A stretch of 64,000 nucleotides of DNA from an uncultured Psychrobacter sp. (GCF_947488565.1 NZ_CANKZC010000007.1:19901-83900), one strand, 5' to 3'; counted from the stretch's first letter, positions 39,660 to 49,690 are shown. Numbers and translations: made by a program. The notes: generated by a model not told the origin, from the letters alone.

Positions 39660-40712
39660 TTACAACCCAACCATCTTAGTGATGATCGCATAATGATCTT
39701 CAAACATCATGGTGGCATCAAGCTCGGCTAGGGGTAACCAAAAAGCGTGTACAGCATCATCACTACCTTTTACTTTTGGTAGGCCATTTGCGTCATTCTT
39801 GAGTTGAAAGTAAAAGGCTTGGGTAAGCGTGCGACCACGTGCAGAGCGATAAGGATCATCGAAAGTATGTTGACTGTGGCAAGAGCCGCGCAGTACAGGC
39901 TCAGGGACTTTTAAGCGAGTCTCTTCACGTAGCTCACGGATGCAGGCGTCAAATAAGGTCTCTTTTGGATTAAGGAACCCACCAGGCAGCGCCCAAAGCC
40001 CTCGTCCCGGCATGCTGCGCCGCTCTACCAACAATATGTGTCCTGACTGTACGACCAAGGCATCAGCGGTCATAAATGTCGGGGGGTAAGGTGCAGACTC
40101 CCATTGTTTTTTATACTTATCAATAAAGCCTGCTTCCTCATGCAGCTGCTGATAATGACTCGTCTCTTTAAATTCATCTAAGACTTTGCGAGTAGACTCA
40201 GGTGTACGCTCAGGGGTAGGAGTTGCCCCCATTAGGTAGCTATCGCGAATAGGAGTAGCAGATAAGTTATGATAATTGGGAACAGAAACCGATGCCCAGT
40301 TTGGAAATAGCGACAAGTAATAAGAAGAGCTGTCTTTAGAGTGACCGATAAGACCAATATCAGCATTTAAGTCACCGGTGATAGACTTGACGCCTGCTTG
40401 TACATATTGTAGCCAGCGCGTGTCATTGTAGAGTGCATCATCCAAGCCGACGCAGTGAATACGAGCTGCTTCATCTGCTGAATAAGCGCCTTGAATCATG
40501 TTGGCACGTTCAGCGACACTGAAGGGATTGCGCAAACTACGCGGCAAGTTGGCTGAACCAATCAACATGATAACTTCATCAGCACGTTTTAAGGCTTCAT
40601 CGATGACGGCTTTATGACCACGGTGGAACGGCTGAAAACGACCAATAAATACCAAATAGCGGTAATGTTTGCTATCTTGCTTATCCAAATGTTGCTCTGA
40701 CAATTCACTCAT
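39660..40712 (-). CDS. nadM: Bifunctional NMN adenylyltransferase / Nudix hydrolase
   Basis: 350 residues from the ATG at 40712; the frame continues to a TTG at 40754 but the ATG has AGGA upstream. The NadM domain has GRFQPFHRGHKAVIDEAL (nucleotidyltransferase HxGH) and LSATPIRDSYL. The C-terminal Nudix domain (about 195-350) has WALPGGFLNPKETLFDACIRELREET, a full Nudix box. The first domain makes NAD from NMN and ATP; the second probably hydrolyses ADP-ribose or a related compound. It lies 196 bp upstream of nadV. Confidence 0.93.
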   Translation of the reverse strand: MSELSEQHLDKQDSKHYRYLVFIGRFQPFHRGHKAVIDEALKRADEVIMLIGSANLPRSLRNPFSVAERANMIQGAYSADEAARIHCVGLDDALYNDTRWLQYVQAGVKSITGDLNADIGLIGHSKDSSSYYLSLFPNWASVSVPNYHNLSATPIRDSYLMGATPTPERTPESTRKVLDEFKETSHYQQLHEEAGFIDKYKKQWESAPYPPTFMTADALVVQSGHILLVERRSMPGRGLWALPGGFLNPKETLFDACIRELREETRLKVPEPVLRGSCHSQHTFDDPYRSARGRTLTQAFYFQLKNDANGLPKVKGSDDAVHAFWLPLAELDATMMFEDHYAIITKMVGL

Positions 40713-40893
40713 AGATGCCAATTTCCTACTACTTATTTTTTTGATGGAAAACAATTTAATGACGCCAATACTGACACAGCATAGGAGTTGCTGACAAGTA
40801 TAAAGATGTTTAGTGGTGTGTAATTGCTCGTTTTAGAATGTCTTGGTACAGCTTCTCAACATTATCATGAAGCTGGTTTTAGTAAATGTCTTT

Positions 40894-41868
40894 TCACTTC
40901 GCATGCTTCTCAATCCATGCGACAACCGTCGGCCAAATCTCTTTGGCAGCGTTACGGCTAATCATAATGCGGCTATGGGTATAATCGTCCAAATTTCCAT
41001 TACTGATTGAGTATTCACGAAACACATTGATAGGGTTGTCAAAAGCATCAAAAAATAATTTACAGCCGCCAGTTGGGGAGATGAATGTATCGCCTCTAGC
41101 ACTAATAGCATAAATCGGTATGGTAATCATTGACATAAGCTGACGATAATCGAAGCTGTCATCATTGGTAACTTTATTAATGATGTTTTCTTCAAACTCC
41201 CTGTGTTTAATAAAGCTACTGTTAAAGTTCTTTTGTAGGTTCCAATCAAACCACTGACTCATCGTATAATAACTTTCGTTAATAGGCCCCATTTTGAGTT
41301 TTTTTGCAGGGATGTAGCCAAACAGTCGGGTAAGTAATTTGGCTGTGAAAATTTTGACGTAGTTTTTGACATTCATGGCCGCCCCGAACGCTTGGCAGGC
41401 AAACATAGTGATACTATTAATTTTATCGATATAGTGTGGATTTTGGACTAAAAACATGGTCAAGCCGACGCCGCCACCGCTATGAGTGACACAATGCAAG
41501 TTGTCCAGCTCTAATTCATCAAATAAATAACCAAAAGTCGCTTCAAAGTCATAAGTCGCGACGGTTTCAAAGTTAAATTTATCTTTTGGCACTGAGCTGT
41601 GACCATGACCACGCCATTCCATAATGTAGCAGTGATGACCAAGACCGGCTAAGTACTCTGCGATTTTTAAGCAGGTGTGTTTGTCCGAAAACGTACCATG
41701 CGTCAGCAATATATTTTGTGCTTTAGCTACCTTTATACTTTCAATAGAGGTATGAGCTGCAACATTATCATCAGATGCTTCACTAACCTTTATGCTTTCA
41801 ATAACTCGCCAAATAGCAATTTGCTCACCGTCTTTAGTCGTCACTAAATGTGGCGTTTGTGTCATCAT
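40894..41868 (-). CDS. Alpha/beta hydrolase
   Basis: 324 residues from the ATG at 41868; an upstream TTG at 41886 is less likely. ILLTHGTFSDKHTCL carries the oxyanion region, and CVTHSGGGVGLTMFL is the nucleophile elbow. AISARGDTFISP supplies an acidic residue, and DYTHSRIMISR a histidine. Near the N terminus a short segment IESIKV...A is repeated 57 bp apart (41802 and 41745 on the minus strand), an apparent small in-frame duplication. Substrate unknown. Confidence 0.75.
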   Translation of the reverse strand: MMTQTPHLVTTKDGEQIAIWRVIESIKVSEASDDNVAAHTSIESIKVAKAQNILLTHGTFSDKHTCLKIAEYLAGLGHHCYIMEWRGHGHSSVPKDKFNFETVATYDFEATFGYLFDELELDNLHCVTHSGGGVGLTMFLVQNPHYIDKINSITMFACQAFGAAMNVKNYVKIFTAKLLTRLFGYIPAKKLKMGPINESYYTMSQWFDWNLQKNFNSSFIKHREFEENIINKVTNDDSFDYRQLMSMITIPIYAISARGDTFISPTGGCKLFFDAFDNPINVFREYSISNGNLDDYTHSRIMISRNAAKEIWPTVVAWIEKHAK

Positions 41869-42412
41869 AAAAGTGGTCTCGTACAAGTCGTTTGGGAGAG
41901 GTACTAATGATATAGGTATTAAATAGGCATTAGGAATTCTTAAAAGATATCATTACCAAGTAAAGCATAAATAAATATCGTTGAGATAATTTAATAAAGT
42001 ATTAAAAATTGGAACACTGCTCTTATTAGCGTTTTGCGTATTTTCTTTTGTCTATCATAAGAGTCTACCAACGCTTGATAATTAACAACACAGTCTTAAT
42101 ATAGGCTATAACACGTACTCTATTTTTTTGTATTATCACGAGGGCTTTACGACCTCTACTTTTTAAATTTGATTATTCAAAAAACCAATCGCAACCATTT
42201 GTGACGGTCATAGTTAAATCATAGTGGCGCAGTCGGAATTATCATCTGAATGCGTTATAATAGTCGTCATAACTTTATTAAAACTGTAGTCAAACCAAGC
42301 TCATACAACGATAAACTGCAGTGTTTAATAATCCACCTATTTTATTTATAAAATTCACGACACAGCAACTATGACAGACATAGCATTTGTGTCATAACGC
42401 ATAGGAAACCTT
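41869..42412. other. Divergent promoter region before nfuA
   Basis: About 540 bp without a gene. A TATAAT lies near 42255. A 7-bp stem (TATGACA 42370-42376 with TGTCATA 42390-42396) sits just before the nfuA ribosome site. No clear IscR site was found. Confidence 0.4.
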
Positions 42413-43096
42413 ATGAGTGAGCACAACCAAACTGCTGGTCAATTAGACCAGTCTGCAGACTTTGAGTCAGCATTAGACACTGAACAGACTGAAGCTAAGA
42501 GCAATATTACGATTACTGAGTCAGCGCAAGGCTATTTGGCTGATCTGCTGTCAAAGCAAGATACTGATGGTATTGGCGTGCGTATCTTCGTTGAGCATCC
42601 TGGCACACCGCGTGCAGAGTGCTGTATGGCATACAATCAGCCAGGTGAAGAAGACAGCGCTGATTTGCGGTTCGATTACGAGAATTTTTCGGCCTTTATT
42701 GAGGCGGCGTCAGTCCCTTATTTAGAAGACGCAGTCATTGATTATAATAAAGACCGTTTCGGTGGCCAGCTGACTTTTCGTGCACCGAACTCAAAAGTGC
42801 CAAAAGTCGGTGCTGATGCCAGTGTTGAAGAGCGCATTAACTATATTTTGCAATCAGAGATAAACCCAGGACTTGCTGCACATGGAGGTATGGTAGATCT
42901 GCTAGAGCTAATCGAGGAAGAGGGTGTTGGCTTAACGGCAGTTTTAAAATTTGGTGGAGGTTGCCAAGGGTGTTCAGCCGTCGATATGACTCTGCGTCAA
43001 GGGGTTGAAGTACAACTTAAGCAGCAAATACCAGAGCTGACCCAAGTGGTCGATGAGACGGACCACACTCACACTGAAAACGCCTACTATAAGTAA
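42413..43096 (+). CDS. nfuA: Fe/S biogenesis protein NfuA
   Basis: 227 residues. A degenerate A-type domain (about 30-125, with CCMAY) is followed by the Nfu domain with the CxxC cluster site [19 protein letters not shown] (Cys184 and Cys187). [16 protein letters not shown] is conserved. It carries 4Fe-4S clusters to apo-proteins, mainly under stress. The first 30 residues form an acidic extension. AGGAAA precedes the start. Confidence 0.95.
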   Translation: MSEHNQTAGQLDQSADFESALDTEQTEAKSNITITESAQGYLADLLSKQDTDGIGVRIFVEHPGTPRAECCMAYNQPGEEDSADLRFDYENFSAFIEAASVPYLEDAVIDYNKDRFGGQLTFRAPNSKVPKVGADASVEERINYILQSEINPGLAAHGGMVDLLELIEEEGVGLTAVLKFGGGCQGCSAVDMTLRQGVEVQLKQQIPELTQVVDETDHTHTENAYYK

Positions 43097-43219
43097 ATGC
43101 TTACATGGTAAATCGGCGACCTATAAGTGTAAAAAACGGTATGAATAAGGCTTATTACACTTATTGCTTATGAATATTAGGCATTAGGCGCTGAATAAAT
43201 GGCTATTCTTTTAATAAAG

Positions 43220-43250
43220 AGGCTGGGTTATGATGAACTCAGCTTTTTTT
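43220..43250 (+). terminator. Terminator of nfuA
   Basis: GAGGCTGGGTT and AACTCAGCTTT pair (two G-T pairs), followed by T. Confidence 0.78.
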
Positions 43251-43329
43251 ATTGCTATGATTTAGGAAATAGCTTTCTTAGAGATTATTTTTATTCAATA
43301 CGTTTTCGATTAATATTAAGGAGTATGTG

Positions 43330-44658
43330 ATGAGTGATGGACAACCAGAGAATAATACTGACAATAACCTAAAGAATACCGCGCACTTAGAGACGCTTGC
43401 CATTCATGCAGGTTACACTGTTGAGCCGACAACCAAATCAGTGGCAGTGCCTATTTATCATACCAGCTCCTATGCTTTTGATAATACACAGCACGGGGCA
43501 GATTTATTTGACCTCAAGGTTGCAGGGAATATCTATACGCGCATTATGAATCCGACCAATGCGGTACTAGAGGAGCGCGTAGCAGCGCTTGAAGGCGGTA
43601 TTGGCGCACTTGCGGTCGCCTCTGGTATGGCTGCTATCACTTATGCCATTCAAACCATCTGCGAGGCGGGTGACAATATTGTCGCAGTATCGACTCTATA
43701 CGGCGGCACTTACAATCTGTTCGCTCATGCACTACCGCGCCAAGGTATCGAAGTTCGCTTTTTTGATCACAAAGACCCTGAGGCTATTCGTCGTTTGATC
43801 GATAACAAAACCAAGATGGTCTTTGCCGAAAGCATCGGTAATCCGCTGGGCAATATTATCGATATTCAAGCGGTCAGTGATATCGCCCACGAGTATGGGG
43901 TGCCTGTAGTGATTGATAATACGGTGGCGACGCCAGCACTCTGCCGTCCGTTTGAGTTCGGCGCTGATATCGTCATTCATTCATTGACCAAATATATGAG
44001 CGGCACTGGTACTTCAATTGGTGGCGCTATCGTTGATGGTGGGACCTTCGCGTGGGGTGATTATCCTGAGCGCTTTCCACTATTAAACACCCCGGATGAC
44101 AGTTATCATGGCGTAAACTTTGTAAAAGATGTGGGCGCGGCTGCCTTTATTGCTCGTGCTCGCGTTGCACCGTTACGCAATACTGGCGCAGCATTAAGTC
44201 CCCTTAATGCCTTTAGTATTTTGCAAGGTATGGAGACGTTAAGTTTACGTATGGAGCGTCACGTACAAAATGCACAAGCCGTTGCTGAGTATCTGCGTGA
44301 CCATGATGGGGTTGCTTGGGTAAAATATGCAGGCTTGCCCGATCATTCTGAGCACAAGCTTGCCAAAAAGTATATGAAAGGCACACCATCTGCTATTTTG
44401 ACTTTTGGAGTAAAAGGGGGTCTTGAAGCAGGGGCACGCTTTATTGATGCGTTGCAACTGATCACGCGCTTGGTCAATATCGGTGATGCAAAGTCTTTGG
44501 CCTGTCATCCAGCGACGACGACGCATCGTCAGCTAAACGAGCAAGAATTGGAACAAGCAGGCGTTAGTAATGACATGGTGCGGTTGTCTATCGGTATCGA
44601 ACACATTGAGGATATAAAAGCAGATCTGGCACAGGCGTTAGCGTCAGCCTCTGTTTAA
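43330..44658 (+). CDS. metY: O-acetylhomoserine aminocarboxypropyltransferase
   Basis: 442 residues from the ATG at 43330, 6 nt after AAGGAG; a GTG at 43327 is in frame. LAIHAGYTVEPTTKSVAVPIYHTSSYAF is the usual start of the family, and IVIHSLTKYMSGTGTSIGG carries the PLP lysine. TRIMNPTNAVLEERVAALEGG is conserved. The enzyme makes homocysteine from O-acetylhomoserine and sulfide, or methionine analogues with other thiols. No SAM riboswitch was recognised upstream. Confidence 0.93.
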   Translation: MSDGQPENNTDNNLKNTAHLETLAIHAGYTVEPTTKSVAVPIYHTSSYAFDNTQHGADLFDLKVAGNIYTRIMNPTNAVLEERVAALEGGIGALAVASGMAAITYAIQTICEAGDNIVAVSTLYGGTYNLFAHALPRQGIEVRFFDHKDPEAIRRLIDNKTKMVFAESIGNPLGNIIDIQAVSDIAHEYGVPVVIDNTVATPALCRPFEFGADIVIHSLTKYMSGTGTSIGGAIVDGGTFAWGDYPERFPLLNTPDDSYHGVNFVKDVGAAAFIARARVAPLRNTGAALSPLNAFSILQGMETLSLRMERHVQNAQAVAEYLRDHDGVAWVKYAGLPDHSEHKLAKKYMKGTPSAILTFGVKGGLEAGARFIDALQLITRLVNIGDAKSLACHPATTTHRQLNEQELEQAGVSNDMVRLSIGIEHIEDIKADLAQALASASV

Positions 44659-44674
44659 AAACAGTTTGTCATCC

Positions 44675-44707
44675 AAAAAGCCCATATCGTAATAATATGG
44701 GCTTTTT
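44675..44707. terminator. Bidirectional terminator between metY and the adenosine kinase gene
   Basis: AAAAAGCCCATAT (44675-44687) pairs with ATATGGGCTTTTT (44695-44707). Confidence 0.93.
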
Positions 44708-44767
44708 AATGGATTTGAAGGTATCAATTTAACTACATAGCTTTAACAACGTTAAAAGAGCTTGGTT

Positions 44768-45790
44768 TTAAGCGACCAGCACCCGGCGAGCTATGTCTTT
44801 ATAGTCTTGTGAAGTTAAGCGTGGCCCAAACTGTTGAATGACTTGACTGGCCACTTCGCTGGCAAGACGACCACATTCTGGCAGGCTATATTGCTGTGAT
44901 AGGGCGTATAAGAATGCACCTGCATAGTTATCACCAGCTCCATTTGTATCAATTACATTGGTCACTTTGGGCGTTGGTACTTCATGAATAATAATGTCGC
45001 TGTTTTTTTCTTCAGGTTTACAAGCGATGATTGCACCATTAGCCCCATCAGTAACCACGGCTATCTGACAATATTCAAGCAATGCACGTGCTGAAGCCTT
45101 ATGTTGTTTTTTCTCAGTGAACAGACGCGCTTCTTCACTATTACAGAATATTACGGCAACTTTATTACCCAGCATATTAAGTAAACCTTCTTTCGCAAAC
45201 TTCACCACCGCTGGATCGGCAAAGCTGACCGCAATTTTGGCATTATGAATCCCTGCTTGTTGACGGAGCTGGGTCATGGCAGGTTGAATGCTCTCAGACA
45301 TCGCCAAGTAGCCTTCTAAATATAGCCAGTCTGATTGCGTTAGTGCGTCAAAATCAACATTATCAGCAGTGATATCACTGGATGTACCAAGATAGGTTTG
45401 CATCGTACGTTCACCGTCATGGGTGACAGCGACCACACAAGAGCCTGTCACGCCACCTTCATGTACTGATTTAGATGAGGTGGCAACGCCTGCTTGGTTT
45501 AAATCTTTTAGATAAAATGTGCCTTGGATATCGTCACCTATACGACAAGCGTAAAAAGGTTTACCGCCTAAGCTTGCAAAAGTAAACATAGTATTGGCAG
45601 CTGAGCCACCACCCGCTTGCTTTGATAGCTTAATGTTTGCCAGTTTTAAGAATGCCAATACTTGCTGCTGCTCCTCAAAACCTGCCAAAGTCATATTGCC
45701 TTTGGTTAATTCGGTCTCTTCCAATGCCTCATCACTTAGCACGAATTCATAGTCAACCAAGGCATTACCTATCGCCATCACATCGTACAT
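44768..45790 (-). CDS. Adenosine kinase (PfkB family)
   Basis: 340 residues. MYDVMAIGNALVDYEF, KQAGGGSAANTMF and the anion-hole NTNGAGDNYAGAFLYAL are PfkB signatures, with TDGANGAI before the active site. Alignment by eye favours adenosine or inosine kinase over a sugar kinase. It would phosphorylate adenosine to AMP for purine salvage. GGGAGAG precedes the start. Confidence 0.82.
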   Translation of the reverse strand: MYDVMAIGNALVDYEFVLSDEALEETELTKGNMTLAGFEEQQQVLAFLKLANIKLSKQAGGGSAANTMFTFASLGGKPFYACRIGDDIQGTFYLKDLNQAGVATSSKSVHEGGVTGSCVVAVTHDGERTMQTYLGTSSDITADNVDFDALTQSDWLYLEGYLAMSESIQPAMTQLRQQAGIHNAKIAVSFADPAVVKFAKEGLLNMLGNKVAVIFCNSEEARLFTEKKQHKASARALLEYCQIAVVTDGANGAIIACKPEEKNSDIIIHEVPTPKVTNVIDTNGAGDNYAGAFLYALSQQYSLPECGRLASEVASQVIQQFGPRLTSQDYKDIARRVLVA

Positions 45791-45842
45791 GTATTATCTC
45801 TCCCTTTTTAATATTAAAATAAAATAGCCATCCAATTGATTG

Positions 45843-46778
45843 CTAAGCTTGCAGCTCAAGAAGGCGCTGGTACAAAGCATTCTTTTTGACACCTGTAATA
45901 TCAGCAGCTAAAGACGCCGCTTTTTTGACGGACATATCTTCTAGTAAGCGCTGCAATAGTTTGTCATGGACACTGATATCGTCGTCTTGTACGACGCTGA
46001 CTCCTGCAATGACCACAACTATTTCACCACGCCGCTGATTATCATCGGCTTTAACAAAGTCAACAAGACTTCTAAGGGTCGTTTTATATACGGTCTCAAA
46101 AGTTTTGGTCAGTTCACGACAATAGGTTACTTCGCGCTCAGCACCAAATACTTCTACCATATCTTCTAAGCTTGCCACAATGCGATGCGGTGCCTCATAA
46201 AATATGAGTGTCTCAGGACGTGATTTCAACGCAGATAGCTGCTTTTGGCGACCATGCGTTTTTGCAGGCAAAAAGCCAATAAAGCTAAAGCGATCAGAAG
46301 GTAGTCCGGCGACTGACAGCGCGGCAATCGCAGCTGAGGCACCGACAATAGGCGATACTTTGACATCAGCTGCATGCGCGGCTTGCACCAACTGATAACC
46401 TGGATCGCTGACCAGTGGCGTGCCTGCATCGCTAATTAGAGCGACCGAATGCCCTTGTTGGATCATCTCGATGATTTTGGGCGTTTGGATAGCGCTGTTG
46501 TGTTCATGATATGCCCACAGTTTATTATGTCCGCGATTTTTATTGTCTGCTGCGGCATCAATATTGTCAATTTTATTAACAGGCTTATCATTGGTATTGT
46601 CGCCTTTGGTATCGATACCAAAATGCGCCAATAGTTTCCCTGAAGTGCGAGTGTCTTCACAGGCAATAATAGCCACGTGTTTTAAAGTTTCAATTGCATG
46701 CGGCGTCATATCGCTCAAATTACCAATTGGAGTAGCAACGATATACAGACAAGCTGGCATCGCAGTAGGGGTAGACAT
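45843..46778 (-). CDS. rsmI: 16S rRNA (cytidine-1402-2'-O)-methyltransferase
   Basis: 311 residues, about 25 more than E. coli RsmI. LYIVATPIGNLSDMTPHAIETL and ACEDTRTSGKLL open the tetrapyrrole-methylase fold; ALISDAGTPLVSDPGYQLV and FYEAPHRI complete it. A 30-residue Asn/Asp/Lys-rich stretch (about 57-86) sits between HFGID and LWAYHEHN, where the usual protein is short. It methylates C1402 in the 30S P-site. Divergent from yraN by 101 bp. Confidence 0.95.
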   Translation of the reverse strand: MSTPTAMPACLYIVATPIGNLSDMTPHAIETLKHVAIIACEDTRTSGKLLAHFGIDTKGDNTNDKPVNKIDNIDAAADNKNRGHNKLWAYHEHNSAIQTPKIIEMIQQGHSVALISDAGTPLVSDPGYQLVQAAHAADVKVSPIVGASAAIAALSVAGLPSDRFSFIGFLPAKTHGRQKQLSALKSRPETLIFYEAPHRIVASLEDMVEVFGAEREVTYCRELTKTFETVYKTTLRSLVDFVKADDNQRRGEIVVVIAGVSVVQDDDISVHDKLLQRLLEDMSVKKAASLAADITGVKKNALYQRLLELQA

Positions 46779-46879
46779 GAAGACCTCGTAAATGTGATGT
46801 TGAATACCTAAAAGTAGTTAGTTTATCATGTTGTGCTATGATAAATCTGAATTGACTATTTTTACGGTTACTTATCGCT

Positions 46880-47380
46880 ATGGTTAAACCAACTAATGGC
46901 CATCGGCCACTGACTTTGACGTCTCCTAAGCAGCGTCAGGGAAGTGTGTTTGAACAGCAGGCTTGTCAGTTTTTACAACAACAGGGTCTGATACTTATCG
47001 CTCAAAACTGGCAACAACCTAAAATAGGTGAGCTTGATCTGGTGATGTTAGAAACAGGTCGAACGTGGTCGACGTTGGTATTTATTGAGGTACGTCAGCG
47101 GCTACGTTCAAGTTTTGGTGATGCAGCACTTAGTGTGACCAAAGCCAAGCAGCGCAAAATTATCAAAACTGCCAAATACTTTTTGCAACAATATCCAAAA
47201 TATGCACAATTTGAGTGCCGATTTGACGTGATTGCTTACGATATTGAACGTCCTACGAGCAGTGTTATGAGTCACAATGCAAACGATAAAAACAATGATA
47301 AAGACGGTTTTATCGAACGTCCAACACTACGTTATCAGCCAGAGTGGATTTTGGGTGCGTTTGTGGCGACAGCATGGTAG
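46880..47380 (+). CDS. YraN/UPF0102 family protein
   Basis: 166 residues. GSVFEQQACQFLQQQGLILIAQNW, IGELDLVMLE and VFIEVRQR are the conserved blocks, with the acidic and EVR residues arranged as in the restriction-endonuclease-like fold. The role is not firmly known; it is often linked to DNA or cell-wall genes. Unlike E. coli, no lpoA lies between rsmI and this gene. The C-terminal region has an extra Asn/Asp stretch. Confidence 0.88.
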   Translation: MVKPTNGHRPLTLTSPKQRQGSVFEQQACQFLQQQGLILIAQNWQQPKIGELDLVMLETGRTWSTLVFIEVRQRLRSSFGDAALSVTKAKQRKIIKTAKYFLQQYPKYAQFECRFDVIAYDIERPTSSVMSHNANDKNNDKDGFIERPTLRYQPEWILGAFVATAW

Positions 47381-47722
47381 CGTGTTTAGTTGGCCAATAA
47401 AGAGAAGATGTTTAGAAAGATACGTAGAGTATTCATCCAACAAGTTGCCGTTACCAAAAACCTAACCGCTGATTATAAAAATTAAGTAAAGTGTTTGGCA
47501 TAGTGTTTAGAGCAAGGTAGAACCTCCTTATCTTCATTGAGTCTCATTACGATTAAATCTTATTATGATTATGATTTTGTATGCAACAAAGCTGATATAA
47601 CAAACAATATTACCTATAAAATCATTATAATGTTTACTGTGTTCTAGCGACACAAATTTTGCCAAATGCTATTAAGCCTTATACTAAATTTTAAATACTG
47701 ACTGTGTTTGATGAGGAATATA
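47381..47722. other. Spacer between yraN and the BON lipoprotein
   Basis: About 340 bp, AT-rich. E. coli has diaA near here, but no such gene is visible in any frame. Confidence 0.45.
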
Positions 47723-48580
47723 ATGACAAGGTTGTATACATTCAAATCCGTTTATAAAACACCACGTGTCGCTATTAATCGTGCGATGATAGGTGCTGTT
47801 TTAATGGCTAGCATGGTTAGTACAGGCTGTACAACCAATTACTTAACCAATAGTACTGAGGGGACTTATGGAGTGCCAGTAACAGAACGTACTATCCCGC
47901 AACGTCTGCTCGATCGTAGTATTGAGCACACAGCAAAGATTAATGTTTATGGCTTACAAGAAGATCTACAAACCAATAGCCGAATAAGTATTGATAGCTT
48001 TTATAGTGAGGTCCTGCTTACAGGCGAGGTGCCAACAGAGGCGCTAAAGACGCAAATTGAAAAAGTAGTCGGCTCCATGCCCGATGTTCGCCGTGTTTAT
48101 AACGAGCTAAATGTCAGTGTCGCTAGAGGTTATAGCTCAACCGTCCATGATGGTTATATCACATCAAAATTGATGGCTAAAACTGCGGCTAATAATGCAG
48201 TCAAAGCATCACAATTAAAAGCTGTGACTAATGATGGTGTGGTCTATATCATGGGTAGAGTGACACCCACACAGCAAAGTCATCTAATCGATATTGCCAA
48301 TAGTACGGCTGGTATTACTGAATTGGTCTTACTAACGACAGTCGTAGACAATAGAGGTTTGCCTATTAATGACGCAGACATTATGTCAGAGAGTGAGCCC
48401 AAAAACACTGCTACGCAAGCAACCAGTACAGGACCTATTGTCAGAGAGATCGAACCTGCAACGGCCGCGGGCAACGTAGCACCCACTACGCCAGTAGCGA
48501 ATAATAGTGCGTCAGAAGCTGGTGACCTAACTGAACAACCATCTTCTAGCCCTTATGTTAATTTATACCAAAATCCATAA
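47723..48580 (+). CDS. DolP-like lipoprotein with BON domains
   Basis: 285 residues from the ATG at 47723, 6 nt after GAGGA; earlier in-frame starts at 47711 and 47708 are less likely. The signal ends in a lipobox STGC. Two BON domains follow: about 55-130 (TNSRISIDSFYSEVLLTGEVP, VRRVYNELNVS) and about 135-205 (LKAVTNDGVVYIMGRVTP). The last 75 or so residues are an Asn/Thr/Pro-rich tail not found in E. coli DolP. Probably outer-membrane lipid-linked, aiding envelope integrity. Position near rsmI and yraN supports DolP. Confidence 0.82.
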   Translation: MTRLYTFKSVYKTPRVAINRAMIGAVLMASMVSTGCTTNYLTNSTEGTYGVPVTERTIPQRLLDRSIEHTAKINVYGLQEDLQTNSRISIDSFYSEVLLTGEVPTEALKTQIEKVVGSMPDVRRVYNELNVSVARGYSSTVHDGYITSKLMAKTAANNAVKASQLKAVTNDGVVYIMGRVTPTQQSHLIDIANSTAGITELVLLTTVVDNRGLPINDADIMSESEPKNTATQATSTGPIVREIEPATAAGNVAPTTPVANNSASEAGDLTEQPSSSPYVNLYQNP

Positions 48581-48700
48581 GCTAGCTGGTGTTATGAGCG
48601 CTTCGTAAAGTAGAGCCCTCCTTAGTCACAACTTTGGATCAATCGCTATGTCAGTCAACCTCATGGTAACTACGAGCTGGCAATAATAAGGATAACAATA

Positions 48701-49690
48701 ATGAAAGGTTCAAACTTTGATTATGCACAACAAGCAATGGACACGACTGCGTCAACCAGTGACATCTCTGCCCGCAAGCCATCTAACCATAAGTTGAAGC
48801 TGGTAGGTGCAAGTATAGTAGCCGTAGGTGCTATTACCTTTGCAACCCAGCAGGCTCAAGCATTGTCAGCGCTGGCTGTGGTGAACGGTATCACTGCAAA
48901 CGGTGGCGTGGGTGTCAGTAAAGATATATTGTATGGCGATGAGCCGTTACAAGATTTGGATATTTACTATCCAAAACTGTTGGCGCAGGGTATGAAAGCC
49001 GGAAACACTATCGTGGATACTTATCCAATGGTTGTGTTTGTACATGGGGGCTCGTGGGAGAGTGGTAGTAAAGATGAGTATGCGTTTGTTGGTCAAAGCT
49101 TAGCCCAAGCAGGTTACGTGACCGCAGTCATCAACTATCGAAAAGCTCCTGAGCATGTATACCCTGATTACGTTAAAGACGCTGCACAGGCAGTTGCATG
49201 GAGTATTAATAACGCCTCAAGTATTCATGTCGACCCTAAGCGCTTAGCTGTCATTGGTCATTCTGCTGGCGCGTTCAATGCGGTAGCTGCCGTTTCTAAT
49301 GAAGATTTTTTGACACCTTACGGCATTAAACCAAACGATATCGCTGCCGTTATTGGTATTGCCGGTCCTTATAGCTATGACTTTCGTAAATTTGCTAGTG
49401 TGACTGCTTTTAGCGCCGATGATACGCCAGATGACGTGATGCCTGATCGCCAAATAAAGGGTACGCAGCCACCGTACTTACTATTGACTGCCGAAAACGA
49501 CAAAACCGTGCACGATACAAATACTATCAAAATGACTCAAGCATTAAATGACTACGGTGCCAATGTCGAAAATGGCCAAATTAAAGGCGCCAGTCATGCC
49601 ACGAGTATCGGAGCGATGGCACCACCATTACGCTGGGTTAATGATGTACGTGCGCAAGTATTAACGTATCTAAACAAAACGTTAAAGTAA
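48701..49690 (+). CDS. Alpha/beta hydrolase / carboxylesterase, exported or membrane-anchored
   Basis: 329 residues. A hydrophobic segment at about 33-54 resembles a signal or anchor. The oxyanion motif is VHGGSWESGS, the nucleophile is in GHSAGAFNAV, and a late GASHATSIG supplies histidine. This fits the BD-FAE/acetyl-esterase group (HGGG-type hydrolases). Substrate unknown. AAGGA precedes the start. Confidence 0.82.
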   Translation: MKGSNFDYAQQAMDTTASTSDISARKPSNHKLKLVGASIVAVGAITFATQQAQALSALAVVNGITANGGVGVSKDILYGDEPLQDLDIYYPKLLAQGMKAGNTIVDTYPMVVFVHGGSWESGSKDEYAFVGQSLAQAGYVTAVINYRKAPEHVYPDYVKDAAQAVAWSINNASSIHVDPKRLAVIGHSAGAFNAVAAVSNEDFLTPYGIKPNDIAAVIGIAGPYSYDFRKFASVTAFSADDTPDDVMPDRQIKGTQPPYLLLTAENDKTVHDTNTIKMTQALNDYGANVENGQIKGASHATSIGAMAPPLRWVNDVRAQVLTYLNKTLK

